A DNA stretch of 56,146 nucleotides, taken from the NCBI GenBank assembly GCA_021299375.1, contig JAJTGR010000066.1:1-56146 (forward strand). The letters are read 5' to 3'. Both the position numbers and the translations under genes were made by a program. This DNA comes from Gemmatimonadota bacterium. GTDB lineage: Bacteria; Gemmatimonadota; Gemmatimonadetes; Gemmatimonadales; Gemmatimonadaceae. Shown here one piece after another: positions 20,105-30,178 of the stretch. Each line of letters begins with the position of its first letter. Within the stretch, counting starts at the first letter, position 1. The notes under the pieces were generated by a model. It was given only the letters and a program-made list of their open reading frames with translations, made no database searches and was not told the origin of the DNA.

Positions 20105-21334
20105 CTATCCCCAGAACAGGTACGCGATGACGATCGCCGCCATCACGCCGGCAAGGTCGGCCAGCAACCCCATGCTCACCGCGTACCGCGTCTTCTTCAC
20201 GCCCACCGAACCGAAGTACAACGCGAGAATGTAGAACGTGGTGTCGGTGGCCCCCTGAAACGTGCTCGCCAGCCGCCCCACGAACGAATCGGCGCCATAG
20301 GTCTTCATGGCGTCCACCATCATGCCGCGCGCGCCGCTGCCGCTGAGCGGCTTCATGAGGGCCGTGGGCAGTGCAGGAATCATGCGCTCGTCGAGACCGA
20401 TCGCCGCGAACAGCACGCCGAGCCCCCTGGTGAGCAGGTCGAGCGTGCCCGAGGCGCGGAATACGCCAATGGCCACCAGCACGGCCACCAGATACGGAAT
20501 GATGCGGATCGCGACCTGAAAGCCCTCCTTGGCGCCCTCGATGAAGGCCTCGTAGGCGTTGACCTTGCGCACCAGCGCCATGAGCAGGAAGGCACTGATC
20601 ACGCCGTAGAGCACGACATTGGCCACCACGTTGGAGATGGCCTGCACGCGCTCCTGCGGCATGCCGGCGAAGGCGTACACCACGGCGCCCACGAGGCCGG
20701 TGATGCCCAGCAGCCACCCCAGCAGCACCGGGTCGAGCAGGTTGATGCGCTGCACGAGCGCCATGCCGATCAAGGCCACCAGCGTGGCCACATACGTAGT
20801 CAGCAGGATGGGGAGGAATACGTCGGCCGGGTTGGCCGCCCCGAGCTCTGCCCGATACACCATGATACTGATCGGGATGAGCGTGAGCCCCGACGTATTC
20901 AGCACCAGAAACATGATCTGGGCGTTGGTGGCCGTCTCCTTGTCCGGATTGAGCGTTTGCAGCTCGTTCATGGCCTTGAGCCCGAGCGGTGTGGCCGCGT
21001 TGTCGAGCCCCAGCATGTTGGCCGAGAAGTTCATGATGATCGAGCCGAGCGCCGGATGGTCGCGCGGGATCTCGGGAAAGAGCCGGCGGAAGAACGGGCT
21101 CACCAGCTTGGCCATCACGCCGATGGCGCCCCCCGCCTCGCCCACCTTCATGAGCCCCAGCCAGAGCGTGAGGACGCCGGTGAGGCCGATCGAGATGTCG
21201 AACCCGGTCTTGGCGGAGTCGAAGGTGGCCTGCGTCATGGCCCCGAACACCGCCGTGTCGCCGCCGGCGAGCTTCACCAGCCCGACCACGAGCGACACGA
21301 GGAAGAACGCCAGCCAGATGTAGTTGAGGGTCAC
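20105..21334 (-). CDS. Fused SpmA/SpmB-type nucleoside recognition domain membrane protein
   Basis: A 409-residue polytopic membrane protein with about ten hydrophobic segments. The first half matches SpmA (ending in the conserved region around SANMLGLDNAATPLGLKAM) and the second half matches SpmB (ALMKPLSGSGARGMM, then DTTFYILALYFGSVG). In Bacillus these Gate-domain proteins are separate and affect spore core dehydration; in non-sporulating bacteria they occur fused and probably transport a small molecule, possibly related to peptidoglycan. The start is GTG 21334, overlapping the mpaA stop (GTGA). Coupling with a murein peptide amidase hints at transport or recycling of cell-wall fragments. 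Confidence 0.85.
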   Translation of the reverse strand: MTLNYIWLAFFLVSLVVGLVKLAGGDTAVFGAMTQATFDSAKTGFDISIGLTGVLTLWLGLMKVGEAGGAIGVMAKLVSPFFRRLFPEIPRDHPALGSIIMNFSANMLGLDNAATPLGLKAMNELQTLNPDKETATNAQIMFLVLNTSGLTLIPISIMVYRAELGAANPADVFLPILLTTYVATLVALIGMALVQRINLLDPVLLGWLLGITGLVGAVVYAFAGMPQERVQAISNVVANVVLYGVISAFLLMALVRKVNAYEAFIEGAKEGFQVAIRIIPYLVAVLVAIGVFRASGTLDLLTRGLGVLFAAIGLDERMIPALPTALMKPLSGSGARGMMVDAMKTYGADSFVGRLASTFQGATDTTFYILALYFGSVGVKKTRYAVSMGLLADLAGVMAAIVIAYLFWG

Positions 21335-22044
21335 GGTAGCGTTCCGGTGAGCAGCTCCACGAGGACGGGCACGTGCAGCATCATGGTGTGTTCATTGGCG
21401 ATCACGGGAAACTCGTAGGTGATGACCGGCACGCCCTGCTCCTGCCCCCACGAGCCGAATGAGCCCGGCGTGGCGTACCCCACATCGGGCACCAGGGGCA
21501 TGCCAGTGCGCTCGGCGAGCCGGCGCCCAAGGTCAGTGGCATGCGCGTCGTCGATGCAGGCGAGCGGCGCGTGCAATGCGATCACGACCTCGGGCTGCAG
21601 TTCGGTGATGAGCGCGAGCAGTGCCTGCGTCTCCGGCTCGGAGGCGGGCGCGGTGCCGGTACCGAGCCCCACATCGCTCGGCAAGTCGATCGTGGCGCGG
21701 CTGGTCACGGTACCCGCGCGCCAGTTGCTGGCCGGGAAGTTGCGATTGAGATCCACGCCGTTGGCGTTCGCGCGGGTGCCGCGAATGAGGCCATCAGGGT
21801 TGGCAGCGAGCACCACCGCCGCGTGTTCGGGCGGTGCAGCCAGCTGGCGCAGTGCCCGGGAGAGCGCCCACGTGGTCTCGGGCTCCTCACCGTGAATGGC
21901 GGCGAAGACGAGCCGCTCGCAGCGCCCGCGTGGGCGCCACACCTCGAGCGGCAGGCCGAGCACGGAGCGGCCATAGATGGTCGGGGCCCAGGGGATGGTG
22001 CCCCATTGGGAACGCGGGCGGAGTGCGGGGGGGATAGGCTTCAC
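21331..22044 (-). CDS. mpaA: Murein peptide amidase MpaA-like M14 zinc carboxypeptidase
   Basis: A 237-residue M14-family protein. Visible motifs are the zinc pair HGEEPET, the substrate-binding DLNRNFP, a downstream HAPL with the third zinc His, and the catalytic Glu in ITYEFP. MpaA cleaves the gamma-D-Glu-meso-diaminopimelate bond of murein tripeptide during recycling and is cytoplasmic; no signal peptide is visible here. The GTG at 22044 was chosen because it overlaps the stop of the preceding small gene by GTGA, the same junction as with the next gene; a GTG at 22080 would add 12 residues. The tight overlaps on both sides imply translational coupling in one transcript. Confidence 0.85.
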   Translation of the reverse strand: MKPIPPALRPRSQWGTIPWAPTIYGRSVLGLPLEVWRPRGRCERLVFAAIHGEEPETTWALSRALRQLAAPPEHAAVVLAANPDGLIRGTRANANGVDLNRNFPASNWRAGTVTSRATIDLPSDVGLGTGTAPASEPETQALLALITELQPEVVIALHAPLACIDDAHATDLGRRLAERTGMPLVPDVGYATPGSFGSWGQEQGVPVITYEFPVIANEHTMMLHVPVLVELLTGTLP

Positions 22045-22478
22045 GTTGTGGGTCGATGTGTCGTGCCGACAAGGACGCACACGGCGCCAGTCACCCGCCG
22101 GATGCGTGCGTGGGTCTCAGGGGCGACGTCAGTGCGGCGAGGGAGGAATCCTCGTGGTGCGGAGGCCAGCATCGACCGTGGGTCGACGAGGCGCATGTGC
22201 GCCGTGGCGTCGTCGACCATCCCCACGGTGACGCGGCGCGGCTGCAGTCGCCTGATCGCGGGGTCAGCGTACACCGTGACCCACGCCACGCGTGGACCGC
22301 AGGCCTCCGGAGCCACAGACGGGCAGACGTCGCACCAGCGCGTGTCGCGAAAGACCGCCCGCCGCTCGATCTCGGTCGACATCCGGGAGCCTTCGGCCTT
22401 GAGGGCCACCGTGGCGGCGTTGATGGACGCGGGCAAGGCCATCGGCGGGTCCGCGACGTGTCCGCGTGCGGCCGTCAT
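22041..22478 (-). CDS. Hypothetical small protein coupled to mpaA
   Basis: A 145-residue protein with no family that I recognise. Support for its reality is structural: GGAG sits 6 bases before the ATG at 22478, the gene begins 13 bases after the upstream Asp-box protein stops, and its TGA overlaps the mpaA GTG as GTGA. The sequence has a Ser/Thr/Arg-rich middle with three cysteines close together (WCDVCPSVAPEAC), a strand-like stretch (RVAWVTVYADP), and a basic C-terminal half. No signal peptide or membrane segment is evident. It may be a metal- or cofactor-binding accessory protein, but this is speculation. Confidence 0.5.
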   Translation of the reverse strand: MTAARGHVADPPMALPASINAATVALKAEGSRMSTEIERRAVFRDTRWCDVCPSVAPEACGPRVAWVTVYADPAIRRLQPRRVTVGMVDDATAHMRLVDPRSMLASAPRGFLPRRTDVAPETHARIRRVTGAVCVLVGTTHRPTT

Positions 22479-22491
22479 GATCATCTCCGGT

Positions 22492-25400
22492 TCAGGTTCC
22501 GGTGGCGGCGCGCCACCTCGCCAGCAGTTGCTGCCACGTCCGGAGCCGTGCGGTGGCCGCCTGCACCATGGCATCGGTCGGCGGTGCATCGCTCCCCTGC
22601 AAGGCACTGAGAGCGGCCTGATGGGAGGCCACGATCCCGCCAAACCCCTGCGGTCCAGCGAAGTCGTTCAGCCCCCTGGCGCGAGCGTCCCCCTCGAGCT
22701 TCGGCGCAGCCAGGATCGCATCATACAGCGCCACCGACAGATCGTGCTGCCGCTGCAGCGCGGCCCGTGGCGTCTTCACGCGCGGGTCCATGCGCACGGT
22801 GAACGTCTGGCGCTGCACCGCGCCATCCACCGTGAGCCGCACCGTGTAGGTGCCGGGCATCACCCATGGGCCTTCGGGTTCGCACTTGGTGTTGAACGGG
22901 GTCGCCGAAATGGGCAGCGCACACTGATCCGTGGGGCGCGCGTAGTGCAGGTCCCAGGTAAATCGCTGGAGGCCGGCCTTCGCCGAGGGCGCCGTGGCGG
23001 GCCGGAACCACCAGCGCGGCCAGTTCCCGGCATCGGCGGGCGGTGGCGTCGGATCGTCGCTGGAGAACGTGCGCAGCACCCGCCCCGCGGCGTTCACGAT
23101 CTCCAGCGACACGCGCTCCGCATCGCGCGCGAGATAGTAGTCGATCATCGCCCCATCGGGCGGGTTCTCGGCCCGCGGCTCATCAGGCGGGACCGGCGTG
23201 TCGGTGTACATGGAATAGCGCACGCGCGTGGCCACTGCCGGCGTGAAGAGCGTGACCGGTGCCGATGCGGTGGCGGTGCTCCACTGCCGCAGCGCCGTGA
23301 CATTGTCCAGGATCCAGAAGCCGCGGCCATGCGTGGCCACCGCGAGGTCGTCGTCCTTCACGATGAGGTCGCGGATGGAAATGAACGGCATGTTCAGCCG
23401 CAACGGATGCCAGTCGTCGCCGTCGTTGAGCGAGAACCACACCTGGTGCTCGGTGCCGGCATACAGCAGACCGGGCCGCTTCGGGTCCTCGCGCACCACG
23501 TTCACCGGCGCGTCGGTGGCCAGTCCGCGCACGATCTCGGTCCACGTCTTCCCGCCGTCGCGGGTGCGGTAGATGTGCGGGCGCAGGTCGTCGAGGCGGA
23601 ACGTATTCACCGCCGCGTAGGCCGTGTTGGCATCGGTATGCGAGGCATCCATGATGGACACCTTCCACCACGGGCCGAGCTGCGGCGGCGTGACGTTGCT
23701 CCACGTGCGGCCACCGTTGCGCGTCACGTGGATGAGCCCATCATCGGTGCCAGCCCAGATGGTGTTCGAGTCCACGGAGCTTGGCGCAATGGTGTACACC
23801 ACGCCGCGGCGCGTCGGGGCCGCACTGGGCTCGGCGGCGTACTTGCCTACGCTCGACGGCACGGTCCACGTTGCACGCGACAGGTCGCCGCTCACGCGCG
23901 TCCATGAGGTACCGCCGTTCACCGTCTGCCACACCACGTTGGTGCCGTAGTACAGCTTGCGCGGGTTGATGGGCGAGAAGAGGATGGGCATGGTGCGAAT
24001 ACCGCGGAAGTAGTCCGGCCCGTCGCCCGACGCGCCGCGGCCTCGGCCCGCGTTGGGGCTCACGTTCTGCGTCTGCCCGGTGCGGCGATCATGGCGCGTC
24101 ACCGTGCCACCGTAGTACACGTCCGGATCGAGCGGATCGGGCGCCACATAGCTGTACTCACTCGCGCCCACCGGCCACCAGTCGCGGTAGGTGATGCTGC
24201 CGTGATTGCCGCGGCTGGCCACGCACGCCGACCCCGATTCCTGCTGGCCACCGCACACGCGGTACGGCCACGCGTTGTCGGCGGTCACATGGTAGAACTG
24301 CGCCGTGCCCTGGTTGTACCAGGAGCTCCACGTCTCGCCGCCGTTGAGCGTCACGAGGGCCCCCTGATCGGCCACCATGAGCATGATGTCGGGCTGCCGG
24401 GGGTTGATCCACAGCCGCTGATAGTCGTCGCCGCCCGGCGCACCGCGGAACGCCTTCCAGGTAACGCCGGCATCGGTGCTCTTCCACGCCACCACGTTCA
24501 TGGAGTAGACCGTGTTGGGATCACGCGGGTCGACCGTCACGGCGGCGAAGTCATCGCCGCGCCCGAAGATGCGGTTGTCCGTGGTGGTGCGGGTCCACGT
24601 CGCGCCGGCGTCGTCGCTGCGATAGAGGCCGCTCTTCTGGCCGGCCGTTGCCGTCACGTAGATCCGCCGCGGATTGCTGGGGCTGATGCCGATGCCGAGC
24701 CGGCCGAGCCCATCGGCGGTGGTGGGCAGGCCGCCGGCGAGCTGCGTCCAGGTCGTGCCGCCGTCGGTGCTCTTGAACAGGCCGGAGTTGGGGCCGCTCC
24801 AGGCCGCGTTCTCCCACGGCCCCTGCCGCGCTTCCCAGAGCACGGCGTACACGGTGTTCGGGTCGTCGGGGGCCAGCACCACGTCGGCGCCGCCGGTGTT
24901 CTCGTCCTTGTACAGCACACGCTCGAACGACTGCCCACCGTTCACACTGCGATAGATGCCGCGCTCGGTGTTGGGGCCGTACGGATGACCAAGCACGGCC
25001 ACGAACAGCCGCTCCGGATTGTTCGGGTCGATGGCAATGCGCGGGATCTGCTGCCCGTCACGCAGCCCGAGCCGCGTCCAGGTGCGGCCGGCGTCGCTCG
25101 AGCGATACATGCCATTGCCCACGGAGAGATCCGGACGCTGCAGCCCTTCGCCGCTACCCACGTACACGATATCGGGATTCGACGGCGCCACCTCCACCGC
25201 ACCGATCGAGCCGGTGGGGAGCGCATCGGTGATGGGGTTCCACGTGCGGCCGGCATCGTTGGTCTTCCACACGCCGCCATTGGTCGCCGCCATGTAGAAC
25301 ACGTGCGGCTGCGATGGCACACCGACGGCGCTCTTGGTGCGCCCGGCACGGAACGGCCCGATGTGGCGCCAGCGCAGGCCCTGCAGGGCGTCGGCGGGGA

Positions 25401-25494
25401 AGCTGGCCTGCGCGTCGGCCGTGGCAGGCCGCGAACTCAGGAGGAGCAGGCTCGAGGCCACCGCAGCAAGGACGACTCGACGAATCGGGCTCAC
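22492..25494 (-). CDS. Secreted Asp-box (BNR/sortilin-like) beta-propeller protein
   Basis: A 1000-residue exported protein, annotated in relatives as glycosyl hydrolase or VPS10/sortilin domain protein. About eleven Asp-box motifs are visible, for example TNDAGRTW, SSDAGRTW, STDGGTTW, SDDAGATW, TVNGGTSW and TRDGGKTW, forming two propellers over residues 40-750. The C-terminal region (from about 780) has a beta-sandwich look (YTVRLTVDGAVQRQTFTVR). The catalytic function is not demonstrated for such proteins; no sialidase RIP motif was seen. The GTG at 25494 was chosen because it starts a signal peptide (SPIRRVVLAAVASSLLLLSS); an upstream GTG at 25542 adds 16 polar residues. It is divergent from the S9 peptidase, a pairing common in this phylum, and heads a leftward operon with mpaA. 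Confidence 0.88.
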   Translation of the reverse strand: MSPIRRVVLAAVASSLLLLSSRPATADAQASFPADALQGLRWRHIGPFRAGRTKSAVGVPSQPHVFYMAATNGGVWKTNDAGRTWNPITDALPTGSIGAVEVAPSNPDIVYVGSGEGLQRPDLSVGNGMYRSSDAGRTWTRLGLRDGQQIPRIAIDPNNPERLFVAVLGHPYGPNTERGIYRSVNGGQSFERVLYKDENTGGADVVLAPDDPNTVYAVLWEARQGPWENAAWSGPNSGLFKSTDGGTTWTQLAGGLPTTADGLGRLGIGISPSNPRRIYVTATAGQKSGLYRSDDAGATWTRTTTDNRIFGRGDDFAAVTVDPRDPNTVYSMNVVAWKSTDAGVTWKAFRGAPGGDDYQRLWINPRQPDIMLMVADQGALVTLNGGETWSSWYNQGTAQFYHVTADNAWPYRVCGGQQESGSACVASRGNHGSITYRDWWPVGASEYSYVAPDPLDPDVYYGGTVTRHDRRTGQTQNVSPNAGRGRGASGDGPDYFRGIRTMPILFSPINPRKLYYGTNVVWQTVNGGTSWTRVSGDLSRATWTVPSSVGKYAAEPSAAPTRRGVVYTIAPSSVDSNTIWAGTDDGLIHVTRNGGRTWSNVTPPQLGPWWKVSIMDASHTDANTAYAAVNTFRLDDLRPHIYRTRDGGKTWTEIVRGLATDAPVNVVREDPKRPGLLYAGTEHQVWFSLNDGDDWHPLRLNMPFISIRDLIVKDDDLAVATHGRGFWILDNVTALRQWSTATASAPVTLFTPAVATRVRYSMYTDTPVPPDEPRAENPPDGAMIDYYLARDAERVSLEIVNAAGRVLRTFSSDDPTPPPADAGNWPRWWFRPATAPSAKAGLQRFTWDLHYARPTDQCALPISATPFNTKCEPEGPWVMPGTYTVRLTVDGAVQRQTFTVRMDPRVKTPRAALQRQHDLSVALYDAILAAPKLEGDARARGLNDFAGPQGFGGIVASHQAALSALQGSDAPPTDAMVQAATARLRTWQQLLARWRAATGT

Positions 25495-25640
25495 GGAATA
25501 CCTGTCGAAGGGGGATGTGCTAATCTGGCACACCGGGGCCACGCACGCCGGGGCGAGCGGCGGACCGACAGCCCCGAGGGTATGCTACCACGTTTCGTGT
25601 CGCGTCACGTCCCGTGTCTCCCTCGAGGGGTTGCCCACCG

Positions 25641-28037
25641 ATGCGCACCATCACGCTGAGCCGAGTGCTTCCCTCGCTGTTGCTGCCGGCCATCCTGCCG
25701 GCACAAGGCACCGCCGCCGACTATCGCCGCGCCGACTCGTTGGCCGCGCGCTACCGGGGGCTGGCAATCGACATCGCCGAAACGCCGCGCTGGATCTCGC
25801 CCACGCGCTTCTGGTACCGCAAGAGCGTGCCGGGCGGCAACGCCTTTGTGCTCGTCGACGCGACAGCGCGCACGAAAGCCCCCGCCTTCGACCACGCACG
25901 CATCGCCGCGGCCCTGTCGCACGATACCGTGCGCTACACGGCGGCCACCCTGCCGTTCAGCGAGTTCCGGTACGACGGCGACAGCGCCATCACCTTCGCC
26001 GTCGACAGCATGCTGTGGCGATGCCGGTTGGCGGCCCCCACCTGTGCCACGACGGGACGTGTGCCACGGACCTCGGCACCCGGCATCGGCGGCCCGCGTG
26101 CGCCAGACATCCACGACTCCCTCCCCGACGAAGGGCCATCGCCGGAGGCGCTCGAGGCCGACGAGGAGGTACGACGCCTCTTTCAACCCCCCGTGCGCAA
26201 CGGGCAGACCGCCGATGCGCCGCACCGCTCGCCCGATGGGTCGCGCGAAGCGGCCGTGCGCCAGCACAATGTGTACGTGCGCACCCTCGGCCCGAGTGCG
26301 CCGGGCCCGTGGGAGCCGCTCAGCTTCGACGGGCGTGACATCGCGCCGTATTCGGCAGCGTCGCTGCGCTGGTCACCCGACGGCACGCGCCTCGTGGCGT
26401 GGAGGGTCACCCCCGGCGATCGCCGCCTGGTGAAGTACGTGCTGTCGTCACCCGCCGACCAGCTGCAACCGCGCGACACGGCGCGCGTCTATGAGAAGCC
26501 GGGCGATGTGCGCGACCTGCGCGAGCCCGTGCTCTTCGACGTGCGCACGAAACAGGCCATCGTGATCGATCGTGCCCTGTTCCCGAATCCCTACAGCATC
26601 ACGCAGCCCGTGTGGCGCGCGGATAGCCGCGCGGTGTCGTTCGAGTACAACGAACGCGGGCACCAGGTGTATCGCATCCTCGAAGCCGACGCCGCCACCG
26701 GCGCGGTCCACGTGGTGCTCGAGGAGCAGTCGAAGACGTTCATCTACTACAACACCACCAATGAGGGGCTCTCGTCGGGCAAGCGCTTCCGCTACGATGT
26801 GAACGACGGCCGTGACGTGATCTGGATGTCGGAGCGCGACGGCTGGAACCATCTGTACCTCATGGACGGCACCACGGGCGCCGTGAAGCAGCAGATCACC
26901 AGTGGCCCATGGGTGGTGCGCCATGTGCAGCGGGTGGACACGGTCGCGCGGCAGATCTGGTTTGCCGGCAACGGCCGAAACGCCGGCGAGGACCCGTACC
27001 TGCTGCACCACTACCGCGTGAACTTCGACGGCACGGGCCTCGTGGATTTCACGCCCGCCGCCGGCAATCACTCCGTCACCTGGTCGGACGATCGTGCGTA
27101 CTACGTCGACCAGTACTCGCAAGTGGACAAGGCACCGGTGAGTGAACTGCGACGGACCGTCGACCAGTCGCTGGTGATGACGCTCGAGCAGGGCGACCTG
27201 ACGGCGCTGCTGAAGGCCGGCTGGCGCGCCCCGGAGGTGTTCGTGGCCAAGGCGCGCGACGGCGTGACCGACATCTGGGGCGTGGTCTACCGCCCCAGCA
27301 CCTTCGATCCGCGCAAGCGCTACCCCGTCATCGAGAACATCTATGCCGGGCCGCAGGGTTCATTCGTGCCCAAGAGCTTCAGCGTGCAGAGCGGCATGCG
27401 CACACTGGCCGAGCTGGGGTTCATCGTCGTGCAGATCGACGGCCTGGGGACGTCGAACCGCTCGAAGGCGTTCCACGACGTGGCTTTCCGGAACCTCGCC
27501 GACGCCGGCTTCCCCGATCGCATCCGCTGGCATCAGGCGTACGCGGCGCGGGCTCCGTGGTACGACATCACCCGCGTGGGCATCTACGGCACCTCGGCGG
27601 GCGGGCAGAACGCACTGGGCGGCCTGCTCTTCCACCCGTCGTTCTACACGGTGGCCTTCTCGGCGGCTGGCTGCCACGACAACCGCATGGACAAGATGTG
27701 GTGGAACGAACAGTGGATGGGGTGGCCCATCGGCCCGCACTACGCCGCCAGCTCCAACACCGAGCATGCCGCCAGGCTGCAGGGCAAGCTGCTGCTGGTG
27801 GTCGGCGAATACGACACCAACGTTGACCCCGCGTCGACCATGCAGGTGGTGAACGCACTCATCACCGCCAACAAGACGTTCGACCTGCTGGTGATCCCGA
27901 ACGCGGGGCACACCTCGGGCGGGCCCTACGGTGACCGCAAGCGCAACGACTTCTTCGTGCATCACCTGCTTGGCGTGGAGCCGCCGGATCGGAACGCGGT
28001 GTCGGTGGGCGGAGAGGCGCGGGCGAATCGCCGATGA
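25641..28037 (+). CDS. Secreted S9 family prolyl oligopeptidase (DPP-IV type)
   Basis: A 798-residue exported serine peptidase. A signal peptide ([22 protein letters not shown]) is followed by an eight-blade DPP-IV-type propeller (to about residue 530) and an alpha/beta hydrolase domain. The catalytic triad is the Ser in YGTSAGGQN, the Asp in GEYDTNVDP, and the His in NAGHTSGGP. The usual GWSYGG nucleophile elbow reads GTSAGG here, as in many bacterial paralogs. It likely removes X-Pro or similar dipeptides from extracellular peptides in the periplasm. The ATG at 25641 gives the signal peptide; the frame upstream is not conserved. It converges on the DUF3500 gene. Confidence 0.93.
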   Translation: MRTITLSRVLPSLLLPAILPAQGTAADYRRADSLAARYRGLAIDIAETPRWISPTRFWYRKSVPGGNAFVLVDATARTKAPAFDHARIAAALSHDTVRYTAATLPFSEFRYDGDSAITFAVDSMLWRCRLAAPTCATTGRVPRTSAPGIGGPRAPDIHDSLPDEGPSPEALEADEEVRRLFQPPVRNGQTADAPHRSPDGSREAAVRQHNVYVRTLGPSAPGPWEPLSFDGRDIAPYSAASLRWSPDGTRLVAWRVTPGDRRLVKYVLSSPADQLQPRDTARVYEKPGDVRDLREPVLFDVRTKQAIVIDRALFPNPYSITQPVWRADSRAVSFEYNERGHQVYRILEADAATGAVHVVLEEQSKTFIYYNTTNEGLSSGKRFRYDVNDGRDVIWMSERDGWNHLYLMDGTTGAVKQQITSGPWVVRHVQRVDTVARQIWFAGNGRNAGEDPYLLHHYRVNFDGTGLVDFTPAAGNHSVTWSDDRAYYVDQYSQVDKAPVSELRRTVDQSLVMTLEQGDLTALLKAGWRAPEVFVAKARDGVTDIWGVVYRPSTFDPRKRYPVIENIYAGPQGSFVPKSFSVQSGMRTLAELGFIVVQIDGLGTSNRSKAFHDVAFRNLADAGFPDRIRWHQAYAARAPWYDITRVGIYGTSAGGQNALGGLLFHPSFYTVAFSAAGCHDNRMDKMWWNEQWMGWPIGPHYAASSNTEHAARLQGKLLLVVGEYDTNVDPASTMQVVNALITANKTFDLLVIPNAGHTSGGPYGDRKRNDFFVHHLLGVEPPDRNAVSVGGEARANRR

Positions 28038-28086
28038 AGGCTGAACACGCGCGGTGGGGGCAACGGTGTGGCCAGCGGCGCGGCCT

Positions 28087-29301
28087 TCAATGTTTGTGCC
28101 GCTGCAGATGCTGCGCCAGCAGATCCTTGCCGTAGTCGTTGCCGTTGGGCGTCCGCACCATGGTGTGGATATGGGCGCGTGTCGGCTTCGACGGATCGTG
28201 GAGGGGGCGCGTACCTACCGGCCGCTGGTGATCGAACTCGATGAGCACCACCGGGCTGTGGATGCGGTAGTAGAACACCGACGTGTCGCTGGTGCCGCCA
28301 ACCCACGCGAAGTGGGTCTCGGCGAGGTGCGCACGCACGTCGGCCATCTTCACGCGCGCCTGATCGTCGCGCAGGTTGCCGACGAACAGCCCCACCAGGT
28401 CGAGCAGTGCGGCCTGCTGCGCGGTGGACAGCGCCGCGGCGGCGACCCCGGCGTACGGCAGCACGGCGTTGTCCTTGTCGGCCTGCAGCTGGATGTCGTT
28501 GGAACGCTTCTCGCGCGACAGGGTGGCGCGGTCCCGCTGCGCGGGGGACAGGGCGCGGTAGAAGGCGAGGGCGCGGTCCTGTTCTTCCTGCAGGATGCGG
28601 TTGCCGGCGTACTTGCCGGTGGTGGTGATGGCCGGTTCGCCGCCCATGAACACCGGGGTCATCACCACCTGGTCCCCGAGCACGAAGAAGTTGATGATCA
28701 GGTGATGCCCGTCGATCTGCCAACCCCACGGCTGGGTTGTTGACGGCGTGCCCATGATGGTGAAGAAGTACAGGTCCTCGCCGTAGCTGAGCGAGTCGCG
28801 GTTGATCTCGCGCAGCGTCTGGTCGGTCTTCATGATGGCCGCACTGGTCGCGAGGCCGCGCGCACTCAGCGACGCCTGCATGATCCCCATGGCGGCGCGG
28901 TGCTGCGCCGGTGTCATTTCGCGGAGACTCACACCCTGACGCACGTACAAGCCGTTGTCGACGTTCGACCAACGGCGCCATTCGGGATCGTCGACCGCGA
29001 ACTGCGTGCGCAGCACCTGGGTGAGCGTCAGCGACGACAGGAAGCGGGTGGCGGCGTCGACGATGGGCTTCGTGGAGACGCCGGTGGCACGAATGGGGAA
29101 CAGCCCAGGCACGCGTCCCGACGGGAGTTGGACGCCAGTATACGGCTGCGCCAGCGCCGCGAGCTGCCGCTCGGCGAAGTCCCGTTTGAGACTGAGGGTG
29201 GCCGTATCATAGGCGATGCGCGTCTGCGCGCGCACGCCAGCGCAAGGGAAGGCGAGCACGAGCACCGCCTGACGCAGGCATCGAATGGGCAGCGACGACA
29301 T
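28087..29301 (-). CDS. Exported DUF3500 domain protein
   Basis: A 404-residue protein with an N-terminal signal peptide (MSSLPIRCLRQAVLVLAF, cleaved near GVRAQ). The rest matches the uncharacterised DUF3500 family: YFFTIMGTPSTTQPWGWQI is followed by DGHHLIINFFVLGDQVV, a highly conserved His-rich core; later come GGEPA, then HFAWVGGTSDTSVFYYRIH and, at the C-terminus, HIHTMVRTPNGNDYGKDLL. Several conserved His residues suggest metal binding, but no activity is known. The start at 29301 defines the signal peptide; upstream frame is not conserved. The gene follows the GNAT gene on the same strand with a 233-base gap, so it may have its own promoter. Confidence 0.85.
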   Translation of the reverse strand: MSSLPIRCLRQAVLVLAFPCAGVRAQTRIAYDTATLSLKRDFAERQLAALAQPYTGVQLPSGRVPGLFPIRATGVSTKPIVDAATRFLSSLTLTQVLRTQFAVDDPEWRRWSNVDNGLYVRQGVSLREMTPAQHRAAMGIMQASLSARGLATSAAIMKTDQTLREINRDSLSYGEDLYFFTIMGTPSTTQPWGWQIDGHHLIINFFVLGDQVVMTPVFMGGEPAITTTGKYAGNRILQEEQDRALAFYRALSPAQRDRATLSREKRSNDIQLQADKDNAVLPYAGVAAAALSTAQQAALLDLVGLFVGNLRDDQARVKMADVRAHLAETHFAWVGGTSDTSVFYYRIHSPVVLIEFDHQRPVGTRPLHDPSKPTRAHIHTMVRTPNGNDYGKDLLAQHLQRHKH

Positions 29302-29534
29302 GGTGTGGGTTTGGCGGAGGCGGGATGGCCGGCCGGCAGCCGGGCCGTTTCGCGGGGCGGGGCCACGGCGAGTGCAGCATACTGCGGCAGGTGACAGCAC
29401 GGCGCCAGCCAGCACCCGACATGTCCGGGCCAGCGCCCGCGTTCGACTCCCACGGCAGCCAGGGCGCCCACGGCGCTGGCGCGCAGATCGAGCAGGGGCC
29501 GAACGCCCGAAAGACGGCATGCCCTTGGCCGCGC

Positions 29535-30071
29535 TCACGGCACGAGTGGACGCGCGAACAGCCGGTCGGTCTGCGCCTCGGTGCCCAGCATGAACACGTG
29601 CGCGCCGACATCGGTGAATCCGCTCTTGCGGTAGAAGGCCTGCGCCCGCGGGTTTCGCTCCCATACGCCCAGCCAGAGGGTACCCGCGCCGGCCGCCCGT
29701 GCCACCTCGATCACCTGCTGCATCAGGACCTGCGCAACACCGCGCCCATGCCACGCACGGTCCACGTAGAAGCGCCACAGCTCGACGGGTGCCTCGCGCG
29801 GAACACCGGCTGGCGGGGGGCCCCTGCGCAGCTGGGCGTACCCGGCCAGCGCGCCGTCGGCATCCACCAGCAGCGTGGTGATCGTGGCGTCCGCGATCTC
29901 GCGCCCCTGCTGGTCCTCACCGTACGCCGACGCGAGATGGCGGGCCATCTCGGCGGGATCGTTGTCCGCCGCGAAGGTGTCTTGAAAGGTGCGGGCGGCG
30001 AGATCGGCAAGGGCGCGGGCGTCGGCTGCGGTGGCGTAGCGGGTGGTGACGATCGGCGGTTCATCGGGCAT
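29535..30071 (-). CDS. GNAT family N-acetyltransferase
   Basis: A 178-residue acetyltransferase of the GNAT fold. Acetyl-CoA-binding motif A is visible as LWRFYVDRAWHGRGVAQVLMQ (beta4 and the R/QxxGxG/A loop as HGRGVA), and motif B as LWLGVWERNPRAQAFYRKSGF. This closely follows the pattern of small-molecule or protein N-terminal acetyltransferases; the substrate is unknown. The ATG at 30071 (MPDEPPIVTTRYA) starts just before the first strand. It is divergent from the selenium-binding-like lipoprotein gene with 107 bases between. Confidence 0.88.
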   Translation of the reverse strand: MPDEPPIVTTRYATAADARALADLAARTFQDTFAADNDPAEMARHLASAYGEDQQGREIADATITTLLVDADGALAGYAQLRRGPPPAGVPREAPVELWRFYVDRAWHGRGVAQVLMQQVIEVARAAGAGTLWLGVWERNPRAQAFYRKSGFTDVGAHVFMLGTEAQTDRLFARPLVP

Positions 30072-30178
30072 GGCGGCAATATGCACGGCGCTGGCGCGGC
30101 GGGGCCACGCGCCGTAGCGTCCTCCGCGCCCGGGCGCGTGTGCCCGTGGCGACGCCTTCCCCTCGTTCAACCGACTCC

